From contig DYHP01000026.1 of assembly GCA_020724105.1 (NCBI GenBank), positions 1 to 12,139 of the forward strand: 12,139 nucleotides of DNA, in the 5' to 3' direction. The first letter of the stretch is position 1; every line of letters begins with the position of its first letter. Positions 1-6,519 of this stretch are shown one piece after another. The position numbers were made by a program, and so were the translations under genes. The notes under the pieces were generated by a model, which was not told where the DNA came from, ran no database searches, and worked only from the letters and a program-made list of their open reading frames with translations. This DNA comes from Candidatus Methylomirabilis sp. (GTDB lineage: Bacteria; Patescibacteriota; Patescibacteriia; DYHP01).

Positions 1-2238
1 ATTAAAACCGTATCCCTGAAACGGGCGAAACAAGTCCCAAATTTCCCTCGCCTGTTTTTCGGTTAAACCGCTGAATTTCTGGCACCCTTCAATAAAAATC
101 TTCTCGTGTTTTGCCATTTCTTTGGGAATTTTTTTGCCGATTGCCTTGCGCAAACCGTCGACAGTTCCCCAAGTGTAACCCGCCAAAGCGATAGCCACTT
201 CCAAAACATCTTCCTGAAAAGTGATGACGCCGTAAGTTTTGTTTAAAATCGGCTCCATTTTAGGATGGAAACATCTAATCGGAATTTTGTTTTGTTTCTT
301 TTGAATATAATCGGGGATTGAATCCATCGGACCCGGACGATAAAGAGCAATCATCGCCATAATGTCAAAAATCGTCGTGGGTTTGAGATCCACCAAATAA
401 CGCGTCATGCCGCTGCCTCCCAACTGAAAAAGACCGACAGTATGCCCCTTAGCAAGCAAATCAAAAGTTTTTTTGTCGTCAAAGTTTAAAGAATCCAAAT
501 CAATGTTTACCCCCTTGGTCTTGGCGATGATTTTAACGGCATTGCCCAAAATTGAAAGATTGCGCACGCCCAAAATATCCATTTTAAGATTCCCTGTCGC
601 CTCAACCGCGTCCATTTCGTATTGGGTGATGATGTGCTCTCCCCCGGGTTCATATTGCAGAGGGATGGATTCGGTCAGGTTTTCAGAGGCGATAACCACG
701 CCGGCGGCGTGAACTGAGATGTGGCGGGCGCATTCCTCGATTTTTTCCGATAAATCGAGAATTCTCTTCACCGACTCGTCGGAATCGTAAAATTTTTTAA
801 GTTCGGCGTTGATTTCTTTCGCTTTGGCGATTGACATCGGAAACCCTTGATGGCCGAATGGTATCATTTTAGCGACTCTGTCGCCTAAGGAATACGGCAA
901 TCCCAGAGACCTCGTTACGTCGCGCACCGCCGCCCGCGCCATAATTCGTCCAAAAGTGCAAATTTGCGCCACCTTTTCCTTGCCGTATCTTGAAATAATA
1001 TAATTTATAACCTCATCGCGCCTGTCGTCGGCAAAATCCACATCAATATCGGGCGGCGAAGGGCGGTAGGGATTCAAAAATCTTTCAAAAGGCAAATTGA
1101 AATAGAGCGGGTTAACAGTTGTTATTCCCAAAGCGTAGCCGACCAGGGACCCCGCGGCCGAACCGCGGGTCGAAGTGACGATGCCCTGCTTTCGCGACCA
1201 TCTCGTGTAATCCGAAACAACCAAAAAATAAGGCGCGTAACCTTTTTGGATGATAACTTCAAGTTCGTAATCAAGCCGTTTTTTTATTTCTTCGTTTGCC
1301 TCGGGAATTAATGCCTTTAATCCGTCATAAGTTCTTTGGCTCAAATATTCTTCGGCCGTCAGATTCTCGGGCAACTCCACTTTGGGAAATTTCCATTTGC
1401 CTAAAGCGAGTTCTACCTCGCACCTTTCGGCAACAATCCCCGTGTTTGAAATCGCTTCCGGAACTTCGCGGAAAGCGCTCTCCATTGTTTTGGGCGAACA
1501 CATTGAGTAATCCGCGTCGCGCATTGAAAGCCGCGTTGGGTCGTCAACCGTTTTTCCGGTTTGGATGCAAAGCAGGATGTCCTGCGCCTCGGCGTCTTCC
1601 GGCTTAATGCAATGAATGTCGCGCGTGGCGACCAAATTGAGATTTCTCTCTCTCGCTAATTGAATCAAACTTTGATTCACTTCGCTTTGAAGCGGAATTT
1701 CCGGATGATACTGCAATTCAACGAAAAAATTGTCCGGCCCGAAAACTCCTAAGTAATACCTGACCGCTTTGTCAAGCGCCTCGTTGTCGCCCGCTCTCGC
1801 AAGTTGAGCCAATTCGCCTCTCAAACATCCGGAAAGGGCGATTAAACCGTCGCTGTGTTTTTTTAAAACTTCCTTGTCAATTCTCGGTTTATAATAAAAA
1901 CCATCAAGGTGGGCAATGGTTGAAAGTTTTAATAAATTTTTGTAGCCCGTTAAATTTTTCGCCAGCAAAACCAAATGATGCGGCTTGTCGTCTATGTGCG
2001 GCCTTTTGTCATATAAAGAATGGGGGGCAAGATATGCCTCCATTCCCAAAATCGGCTTTATTTCGTTTTTTCGGCACTCCTTGTAGAACTCAATCAATCC
2101 GTAGAGATTGCCGTGGTCGGTCAAAGCCAAGGCCGGCATGCCGAATTCTTTGGCGCGAGCCACCAAATCCGGAATTTTACCCAATCCGTCAAGGAGCGAA
2201 TAATGGCTATGAGTATGCAGGTGAATAAATTGGTTCAT
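1..2238 (-). CDS. dnaE: DNA polymerase III alpha subunit, N-terminal 746 codons (cut by window edge)
   Basis: Replicative DNA polymerase, catalytic alpha subunit of the C family. My translation from the ATG at 2238 begins MNQFIHLHTHSHYSLLDG, the histidine-rich start of the PHP domain, followed by TDHGNLYG at about residue 40. The polymerase palm contains TRGSAAGSLVGYALGIT and PDIDVDFADDRR, placing two catalytic aspartates at D397 and D399; the third is D554 in KMDILG. These numbers nearly match E. coli D401, D403 and D555. The frame leaves the window at GYGFN, the start of the conserved GYGFNKSH motif, so the C-terminal part (helix-hairpin-helix, OB and beta-binding regions) is missing only because the window ends. 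The frame is open throughout and no insert is apparent. There is no Shine-Dalgarno site before the ATG; a hairpin and a T-run lie there instead. Confidence 0.97.
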   Translation of the reverse strand, partial: MNQFIHLHTHSHYSLLDGLGKIPDLVARAKEFGMPALALTDHGNLYGLIEFYKECRKNEIKPILGMEAYLAPHSLYDKRPHIDDKPHHLVLLAKNLTGYKNLLKLSTIAHLDGFYYKPRIDKEVLKKHSDGLIALSGCLRGELAQLARAGDNEALDKAVRYYLGVFGPDNFFVELQYHPEIPLQSEVNQSLIQLARERNLNLVATRDIHCIKPEDAEAQDILLCIQTGKTVDDPTRLSMRDADYSMCSPKTMESAFREVPEAISNTGIVAERCEVELALGKWKFPKVELPENLTAEEYLSQRTYDGLKALIPEANEEIKKRLDYELEVIIQKGYAPYFLVVSDYTRWSRKQGIVTSTRGSAAGSLVGYALGITTVNPLYFNLPFERFLNPYRPSPPDIDVDFADDRRDEVINYIISRYGKEKVAQICTFGRIMARAAVRDVTRSLGLPYSLGDRVAKMIPFGHQGFPMSIAKAKEINAELKKFYDSDESVKRILDLSEKIEECARHISVHAAGVVIASENLTESIPLQYEPGGEHIITQYEMDAVEATGNLKMDILGVRNLSILGNAVKIIAKTKGVNIDLDSLNFDDKKTFDLLAKGHTVGLFQLGGSGMTRYLVDLKPTTIFDIMAMIALYRPGPMDSIPDYIQKKQNKIPIRCFHPKMEPILNKTYGVITFQEDVLEVAIALAGYTWGTVDGLRKAIGKKIPKEMAKHEKIFIEGCQKFSGLTEKQAREIWDLFRPFQGYGFN

Positions 2239-2283
2239 AAAAAGGGCGCTTGCCCCGTGGTGAATGCAAGTTCTACTACGGGG
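2239..2283 (-). promoter_or_regulatory. Two overlapping hairpins in the dnaE leader
   Basis: Just upstream of the dnaE ATG the minus strand can form a 10-bp stem (2253-2262 with 2274-2283, including G-T pairs). It can alternatively form a short 4-bp GGGC/GCCC hairpin (2244-2247 with 2252-2255) followed by TTTTT directly before the ATG. The two share bases 2253-2255, so they exclude each other, as in an attenuator. The terminator-like stem is short, so this may be chance. A TATATT -10-like box lies at 2296-2301 without a good -35. Confidence 0.3.
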
Positions 2284-2326
2284 TAAAGATGGATAAATAT
2301 AATTTCACGATGTGGGCAAATTTGAC

Positions 2327-2354
2327 TTGACAAAAAAATAGAGGGTGGTATAAT
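2327..2354 (+). promoter_or_regulatory. Near-consensus sigma-70 promoter pointing right
   Basis: The plus strand has a perfect TTGACA (2327-2332), a 16-bp spacer and a perfect TATAAT (2349-2354). Transcription would start near 2361. No plausible plus-strand gene follows; the next genes on both sides are on the minus strand. Its only obvious product is a short RNA ending at the hairpin at 2371-2396, or an antisense transcript into the NYN remnant. Confidence 0.6.
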
Positions 2355-2370
2355 GTAATTACTAAACGTG

Positions 2371-2396
2371 GGGCGGATTCTATATGAGTCCGTCCC
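2371..2396 (+). terminator. Hairpin, possible terminator of a short plus-strand RNA
   Basis: GGGCGGATTC pairs with GAGTCCGTCCC: ten base pairs with one bulged T and one G-T pair, around a TATAT loop. The plus strand then reads ATTTACTTTTCTTC, a T-rich but interrupted tail. On the minus strand the hairpin directly follows the stop of the NYN remnant but lacks a T-run, so a plus-strand terminator fits better. Confidence 0.4.
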
Positions 2397-2398
2397 AT

Positions 2399-2653
2399 TT
2401 ACTTTTCTTCAAATTTAAGCAAATATTTCAAATATTCAAAATCCCTAAAATTACTACCGGCGAACTGCCTAATTTCTCTCGCCGTCCGGGGCCCTCGGGC
2501 AAGGATTATAACTTCCTTGCTTTTTTCTTTTAAGAATTTCAGAACCGGGAGAAAATCGCCATCGCCCGAAAGAATAATCGCTTTGTCAAGGGCAATGGCA
2601 CTTTCCCAACAGAGCAATGGCATTTGTTTACAATTTTTGGCGAAAATAAGCAA
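2399..2653 (-). pseudogene. NYN-domain (LabA/DUF88-like) protein, C-terminal half only
   Basis: NYN domains are PIN-like putative ribonucleases. The visible frame carries the family's C-terminal half: a hydrophobic strand AIILSGDGDFLPVLKFL containing the acidic SGDGDF motif, then KEVIILARGP and a helix ending at LLKFEEK. The family is usually about 150-200 residues and starts with a strand bearing the first catalytic aspartate (of the FIDGxN type). Here the in-frame start is a TTG giving an 84-residue product, and its first 17 residues do not look like NYN sequence. The upstream membrane-protein gene ends three bases away, so no room remains for the missing half. I read this as a truncated gene. 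A frame error near 2590-2650 is possible, because another frame there reads NAIALLGK, but it too soon meets a stop. Confidence 0.65.
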
Positions 2654-2656
2654 AAA

Positions 2657-2944
2657 TTATTTTTGTTTTTTATTTTTACTTCCTTTACTGGTGAAGTGGC
2701 GCAGTAATTCTCTCGCCACATCAACCAAAAGCATAAAATAGCCCGAAACGCTGTCAAATTTGTCGCAGAATTTGCGCGCCGCTCCTAAAAAATTTTCTAT
2801 CTGCTCGCGCATTTCCTTGATTATTTTTCTCGCGTCGCGCACCATCATTACCAAATAAAACATAAACCAACAGGTAAATACGGCGATGAGCCCAACCGCG
2901 ATGGCAAGGACAAAATATAAAATATCCAAAGTTGTTAGAAACAT
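2657..2944 (-). CDS. Small membrane protein with one helix and a charged C-terminal tail
   Basis: This 95-residue protein is of unknown function. Residues about 6-34 form one long hydrophobic segment (LDILYFVLAIAVGLIAVF and onward). An amphipathic charged region follows (RDARKIIKEMREQIENFL), then a second weakly hydrophobic stretch around FMLLVDVARELL, and a lysine-rich end. This suggests a membrane anchor with a cytoplasmic helix. The start is the ATG at 2944, with no Shine-Dalgarno site and an AT-rich upstream sequence. It lies about 115 bases downstream of pheT, separated from it by a structured palindromic element, and abuts the NYN remnant. I do not recognise a named family. Confidence 0.7.
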   Translation of the reverse strand: MFLTTLDILYFVLAIAVGLIAVFTCWFMFYLVMMVRDARKIIKEMREQIENFLGAARKFCDKFDSVSGYFMLLVDVARELLRHFTSKGSKNKKQK

Positions 2945-2955
2945 ATATTTTTATT

Positions 2956-3062
2956 TAGAAGCCGCATTGACGCCGTTTGCCTGACGGCAACTACGCCGCT
3001 TTAACGCCGATAACGGCGTAATTCGGCGTTGGCGCGAAGCGCGCAGCGTGTGTCGGCTTCTA
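2956..3062. repeat. 107-bp GC-rich structured palindromic element at the pheT 3' end
   Basis: Perfect 9-bp terminal inverted repeats TAGAAGCCG (2956-2964) and CGGCTTCTA (3054-3062) enclose several hairpins: GCCGT/ACGGC (2972-2976 with 2984-2988), ACGCCG/CGGCGT (3004-3009 with 3014-3019), a second ACGCCG/CGGCGT pair around it (2993-2998 with 3024-3029), and GCGC-GAA-GCGC (3032-3042). The right arm includes the pheT stop codon. No T-run follows on the minus strand, so it is not a simple terminator. Confidence 0.7.
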
Positions 3063-5018
3063 CTTCCTTATTTTCGCTCCTAAATTTTCTAAATTTTTAA
3101 TAATTTTTGAAATAATTTCGTCGACTTCCTCGCTTTTCAGCGTTCGTTCAGGGTGCAAAAAATTAATGTGAAAAGCCAAGCTGTTTTCGTAAATATCAAA
3201 TAATTCTACGCCTTGAAATAAGTTCCCCGCCTCTTTTTTAACAATTTCTTCAATTTGCGACCATTTAACCTGTTTCGGAACAATAATCGACAAATCGCGG
3301 GTAATGCCGGGGAATTTCGGCAACGGCTTAAAGGATGTCTTCAAAAGAGGCTGCGACGAAACACTGAATTCAAAATAATAAATGCCGTTTTGCGTAAAAT
3401 CAATTATAAAATCTTTCACACTCATTGTTTCGGACAATTTTTCAAACGCGCCCTTGATTTCACGGTATTTGCGGACATCTTTTTCTTTTTTTGAAAAAAT
3501 CGCAGCGGCAATATGCAATTCTTCTTTGACCCCCTCTATCTCCCCCTGTTCCCCGATTTGTCGGGGAATAAGGGGAGAAAAAGTGGGGGTAGCAACCTTT
3601 CCAATCTCAAAAATCTTTATCTCATCAAAATTATTCTCGTTTAATTCAATATCTTTAAGGAGACTGGGCAATAAAGACGCGCGGAAATATTTTTCTTCCG
3701 GACTCATCGGGTTTTCTATTTCTAAATGCCCGTGATTTGTGCCGTAGTGCGAGGCTTTAGCCTCGCTTGAAGCGAACCTAAAGGTTCGCACTACATTTTC
3801 TCCGTAAAAAGATGAATTATAAACCTCGTCAAAGCCCATTTTGAGCATTTCTGCGCGGATGAATTTTATGTTTTCTAAAAGATTGTCTTTTCCCGGCGGA
3901 TATAATTCGCCGTCCAAATAATTCTCCGGCAGTTTATTGTAGCCGTAAAGACGCGCCACTTCTTCAACAATGTCCGCCGGCAAATTCAAATCCAGACGAT
4001 ATGACGGCGGAGTCACTATTAAATTTTTGTTTATTTTTTTCACTACACAACCAAGAGATTTTAAGATTGAAATAGTTCTCTTCTCTGATATCTCTATGCC
4101 AATCAAGAACTTAATCTCCTCCACAGATATTTTAATAGTCCTTTTCGCTGACCGAACTTTGCCGACGCGGACGATCCCCCCCAAAACCTCTCCCCCGCAT
4201 AATCCCGCAATTAAATCGGCGGCGCGATTAATCGCCATTTCGGTCAGCGCCGGGTCAAAACCGCGTTCAAAACGCACAGAACTGTCGGTGCGCGCGCCCA
4301 AACTTTTGGAAGTAAGCCGAACTGATTTTGGCTCAAAAATCGCCGATTCCAAAATAATATCTTTTGTCTTTTCGTCAACCGCCGCTTCCTCGCCGCCGAT
4401 AATACCCGCGACGGCAATCGGTCTTTCCGCGTCCGCAATAACTAACATTGAATCGTCTAATTCACACACCTTCTCGTCGAGAGCCAAAATCTTTTCTCCC
4501 TTCTTTGCCTTCCGAACTATGATGTCAATTTTTGATTTTTGGTTTTTGGTTTTTAATTTTTGCATGCTGAAAGCATGCAATGGTTGTCCTAATTCAAAAA
4601 GGACAAAATTGGTGATGTCCACAACATTATTTATCGGCCTCAAACCAACCGATTCCAAGCGCTCTCTAAGCCATTGCGGCGACTTCGTGATTTTTACGCC
4701 TTTTATGATTCTGGCGCAATATTGCGGACATAATTTGCTGTCTTGAACTTTTACTTCCAAAAATTCTGAAGCCGCCGTTTTTGCCTCCCGAAATTTATTT
4801 TGGGGAAAACTAACTTTTTGATTGGTTAGAGCGCCGACTTCGCGCGCCAAACCCAAAATTGAAAGGCAATCCGAACGATTGGGTGTAACATTGAGATTTA
4901 AAACATCTTCTTGAACACCCTCTGCTTCAAAACTGGAAAACATCAAAACTTCTGCCAATTGTTTTGGTGATAAATTCACTTTGATGTAATCTTTGAGCCA
5001 TTTTAGAGGAAGTAGCAT
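3060..5018 (-). CDS. pheT: Phenylalanyl-tRNA synthetase beta subunit, lacking the tRNA-binding OB insert
   Basis: Beta subunit of the (alpha-beta)2 synthetase that charges tRNA-Phe. The ATG at 5018 begins MLLPLKWLKDYI, matching the family start; an in-frame ATG at 5033 would add five residues, and neither has a clear Shine-Dalgarno site. From EAEGVQ the sequence goes almost directly to LNVTPNRSDCL, so the roughly 100-residue EMAP/OB domain found in E. coli PheT is absent. This explains a length of 652 residues against about 795. The B3/B4 domain (GLRPINNVVDITNFVL, QPLHAF), the B5 domain (near residues 310-370), the synthetase-like core and a complete C-terminal FDX-ACB domain (PGITRDLSIIVP) are present. 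Two palindromic elements add peptides at about residues 409-425 and 477-497, and an A-rich tract adds a lysine-rich stretch. pheS lies 91 bases upstream. Confidence 0.95.
   Translation of the reverse strand: MLLPLKWLKDYIKVNLSPKQLAEVLMFSSFEAEGVQEDVLNLNVTPNRSDCLSILGLAREVGALTNQKVSFPQNKFREAKTAASEFLEVKVQDSKLCPQYCARIIKGVKITKSPQWLRERLESVGLRPINNVVDITNFVLFELGQPLHAFSMQKLKTKNQKSKIDIIVRKAKKGEKILALDEKVCELDDSMLVIADAERPIAVAGIIGGEEAAVDEKTKDIILESAIFEPKSVRLTSKSLGARTDSSVRFERGFDPALTEMAINRAADLIAGLCGGEVLGGIVRVGKVRSAKRTIKISVEEIKFLIGIEISEKRTISILKSLGCVVKKINKNLIVTPPSYRLDLNLPADIVEEVARLYGYNKLPENYLDGELYPPGKDNLLENIKFIRAEMLKMGFDEVYNSSFYGENVVRTFRFASSEAKASHYGTNHGHLEIENPMSPEEKYFRASLLPSLLKDIELNENNFDEIKIFEIGKVATPTFSPLIPRQIGEQGEIEGVKEELHIAAAIFSKKEKDVRKYREIKGAFEKLSETMSVKDFIIDFTQNGIYYFEFSVSSQPLLKTSFKPLPKFPGITRDLSIIVPKQVKWSQIEEIVKKEAGNLFQGVELFDIYENSLAFHINFLHPERTLKSEEVDEIISKIIKNLENLGAKIRK
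3529..3590. repeat. Palindromic element inside pheT, homologous to the one in pheS
   Basis: The arms CTCCCCCTGTTCCCCGA (3540-3556) and TCGGGGAATAAGGGGAG (3561-3577) pair with one mismatch and one wobble, and outer ACCCCC/GGGGGT arms extend the element to about 62 bp. It encodes the proline- and glycine-rich peptide TPTFSPLIPRQIGEQGEIEG, which has no counterpart that I know in other PheT proteins. It resembles 5668-5727 in pheS over most of its length and lies in the same orientation. Confidence 0.8.
3744..3794. repeat. 51-bp double-hairpin palindrome inside pheT, exactly 17 codons
   Basis: The outer arms GTAGTGCGA (3744-3752) and TCGCACTAC (3786-3794) are perfect inverted repeats. Inside lie two 7-bp hairpins with 4-base loops: GCGAGGC/GCCTCGC (3749-3755 with 3760-3766) and GCGAACC/GGTTCGC (3772-3778 with 3783-3789). 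The element is in frame on codon boundaries and encodes VVRTFRFASSEAKASHY between conserved PheT blocks. Its core AACCTTTAGGTT (minus strand) recurs in the palindrome at 9025-9042. Confidence 0.8.
4526..4560 (-). repeat. A-rich heptamer tract inside pheT
   Basis: On the coding strand, units like AAAAACC and AAAAATC repeat about four times and encode KTKNQKSKID between the conserved QPLHAF block and IIVRKAKKGEK. Other PheT proteins that I know have only a short loop here, so it looks like a low-complexity expansion of about eight residues. Confidence 0.45.
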
Positions 5019-5046
5019 AATAACATCATCCAAAAAATCCGAATGT

Positions 5047-5088
5047 ATCCGAATACTCCAAATCTTAACGAATTCGGAGCATCCGGAT
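5047..5088. repeat. AT-rich inverted repeat between pheS and pheT
   Basis: ATCCGAATACTCC (5047-5059) and GGAGCATCCGGAT (5076-5088) are inverted repeats with two transition differences, around a CGAATTCG centre. No T-run follows on the minus strand. It resembles in style the intergenic inverted repeats at 6443-6494 and 11742-11816. Confidence 0.5.
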
Positions 5089-5109
5089 AAATTTGTAGTT
5101 TAGGATGAT

Positions 5110-6258
5110 TTAAAATTGACAATTAAACCTTAAATCCCCACTGTAAAAAAGACGTATATCGTTTATCCCGTAATAAAGCATGGCGAATCTGTCTATGCCA
5201 AGACCGAAAGCAAAACCGCTGTAATCTTTTGGATTCCATTTCGCCTTACCAAGCTTTGACATATTCTCTAAAACCTTGGGATGAATCATGCCGGCTCCCA
5301 AAATTTCCACCCAGCCCGATTGCTTGCAAGCCGAACATCCTTTCCCATTACAAATCAAACAATTCATATCCACCTCAATGCCGGGCTCAACAAACGGAAA
5401 ATACGACGGCCTCACTCTTGCTTCAACTTTTTCGCCGAAAACGCGCTTAACAAAAATCTTTAAAGTCGAAACTAAGTTGGCCAAACTGACGCCTTTATCA
5501 ATCACAAACCCTTCGCATTGGTAAAAATTCTTTTCATGCCCCGCGTCAGTGGCTTCGTGGCGAAAAACCCTGCCCGGAACAATAATCCTTACCGGCGGCT
5601 TTCTTGTCTTCATCGCCCTCAACTGCACCGGCGAAGTATGAGTTCTTAACAATAATTTTGATTTCTGACCCCCTTTATCTCCCCCTATTCCCCAACTTGT
5701 CGGGGAATAGGGGGAGTAAGTTGGGGTTGTTTCGGATTTCGGATTTTCGGAGCGAAGCGGAGATCCCGAGTTCATCTCGGGACGGATTTCTGATTTTATG
5801 TAGTATGTATCCCACATATCTCTTGCCGGATGCTCCTTGGGGATATTTAATAAATCAAAATTATATTCGTCGCTTTCAATTTCCGGACCGTCAACCACTT
5901 CAAAACCCATTGAAACAAAAACATCTTCCACTTTTTCCAAAAATTGGGTGAGCGGGTGTTTGTGGCTGATTTTTGGCAAAAGTCCCGGCAAACTGAAATC
6001 AAAATCAACCGCCGTTTTTGCCAACGTCTTTCTTTTCGTCTCAATCATTTCTTCCAATTCTTTTTTTAACGCGTTCGCCTCCGGACCTATTTGCCTTTTC
6101 TCTTCGTCGCTTAAAGTGGAAAGCGAACGCAAAATTTCATTCAATTTGCTTTTGCGCCCCAGATATTTAATTTCAAAATTCTGGAGCGCTTCCGCGTTTT
6201 TAGTCGTCTTTATTTCCGCTAGGGCAGATTCTTTTATTTTACTTAATTTATCTAACAT
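5110..6258 (-). CDS. pheS: Phenylalanyl-tRNA synthetase alpha subunit with a 45-residue repeat-derived insert
   Basis: Catalytic alpha subunit of phenylalanyl-tRNA synthetase; it activates phenylalanine with ATP and, with PheT, charges tRNA-Phe. I chose the ATG at 6258 (MLDKLSKIKESALAEI) because it aligns with the usual start. The frame stays open to a TTG at 6303, and an ATG at 6297 has a weak AGAGGTGG upstream, so a longer form is possible. An N-terminal coiled coil (about residues 1-90) is followed by HPLTQFLEKVEDVF, motif 2 (GRVFRHEATDAGHEKNFYQC), a cysteine cluster CLICNGKGCSAC with GWVEILGAGM, and motif 3 (FGLGIDRFAMLYYG) near the end. Between DTYYIK and LLLRTHTSPVQ lie 45 extra residues (about 156-200, bases 5659-5793) built from two palindromic elements. 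With the insert it is 382 residues, against 327 in E. coli. Confidence 0.95.
   Translation of the reverse strand: MLDKLSKIKESALAEIKTTKNAEALQNFEIKYLGRKSKLNEILRSLSTLSDEEKRQIGPEANALKKELEEMIETKRKTLAKTAVDFDFSLPGLLPKISHKHPLTQFLEKVEDVFVSMGFEVVDGPEIESDEYNFDLLNIPKEHPARDMWDTYYIKSEIRPEMNSGSPLRSENPKSETTPTYSPYSPTSWGIGGDKGGQKSKLLLRTHTSPVQLRAMKTRKPPVRIIVPGRVFRHEATDAGHEKNFYQCEGFVIDKGVSLANLVSTLKIFVKRVFGEKVEARVRPSYFPFVEPGIEVDMNCLICNGKGCSACKQSGWVEILGAGMIHPKVLENMSKLGKAKWNPKDYSGFAFGLGIDRFAMLYYGINDIRLFYSGDLRFNCQF
5668..5727. repeat. Palindromic element inside pheS, sister of the pheT copy
   Basis: A perfect 15-bp stem pairs CTCCCCCTATTCCCC (5679-5693) with GGGGAATAGGGGGAG (5702-5716), and outer ACCCC/GGGGT arms bring it to about 60 bp. 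On the coding strand it gives TPTYSPYSPTSWGIGGDKGG. It starts in the same frame as the pheT copy but shifts frame in the middle because of a length difference, so the later residues differ. Confidence 0.8.
5764..5782. repeat. Short palindrome inside pheS
   Basis: TCCCGAG (5764-5770) pairs with CTCGGGA (5776-5782) around a 5-base loop. It lies in the pheS insert next to the element at 5668-5727 and is flanked by similar CGGATTTC direct repeats (near 5733-5750 and 5783-5790). It encodes part of SEIRPEMNSGSPLRSENP. Confidence 0.6.
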
Positions 6259-6339
6259 AGAATAATGCAAATTAAATGCTAATTCACCTTCCACCATTTC
6301 CAACAGACCACCTCTAATATTGCCTGAGCCTGTCCAAGG

Positions 6340-6437
6340 CGCATTTAAACCCTTCGACTCCGCCCCGATGGATATCGGGGCTTCGCTCAGGGAGTAAACA
6401 AAGGTGCTTTGAAAGAATTGGTGGGAGGGTAAATGCG
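6340..6437. repeat. Composite nested palindrome upstream of pheS
   Basis: The outer arms CGCATTTAAACCCT (6340-6353) and AGGGTAAATGCG (6426-6437) pair with a 2-base bulge. Inside lies a CCCTTCGACTCCG...CTTCGCTCAGGG repeat, itself interrupted by a perfect 7-bp hairpin CCCCGAT-GGAT-ATCGGGG (6363-6380). The segment GAATTGGTGGGAGGGTAAA just inside the right edge shares pieces with both elements in the nucleotidyltransferase gene. With the next repeat it fills most of the 6304-6519 spacer; I see no clear pheS promoter there. Confidence 0.6.
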
Positions 6438-6442
6438 ACTCT

Positions 6443-6494
6443 TATGCGGATAACACGAATAAAATATTGGCATTATTGGCATATTATCCGCATA
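6443..6494. repeat. AT-rich inverted repeat between rseP and pheS
   Basis: TATGCGGATAA (6443-6453) and TTATCCGCATA (6484-6494) are perfect 11-bp inverted repeats enclosing a tandem ATTGGCATT-ATTGGCATA. It is too AT-rich and loop-heavy for a usual terminator and has no T-run in the minus direction. Confidence 0.55.
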
Positions 6495-6519
6495 CATTCG
6501 CATAGTATCTGCATTGTAT

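Noticed and set aside
1146..1172. GC-rich hairpin in dnaE
   Set aside because: It encodes the conserved TRGSAAGS motif, so the palindromic look follows from the protein sequence and not from an inserted element.
2945..3059. tRNA or other known RNA in the structured spacer
   Set aside because: The hairpins do not fit a cloverleaf; there is no TTC arm motif, anticodon arm or CCA end. No tRNA or rRNA was seen elsewhere in the window.
4560..4580. Perfect 9-bp hairpin with GAA loop in pheT
   Set aside because: It overlaps the conserved QPLHAF motif codons. With nothing inserted relative to the family at that point, coincidence is likely.
3970..4746. Open frame of 258 codons on the plus strand
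   Set aside because: It lies wholly inside pheT, opposite a well-supported protein, and its translation shows no domain; it is a shadow frame.
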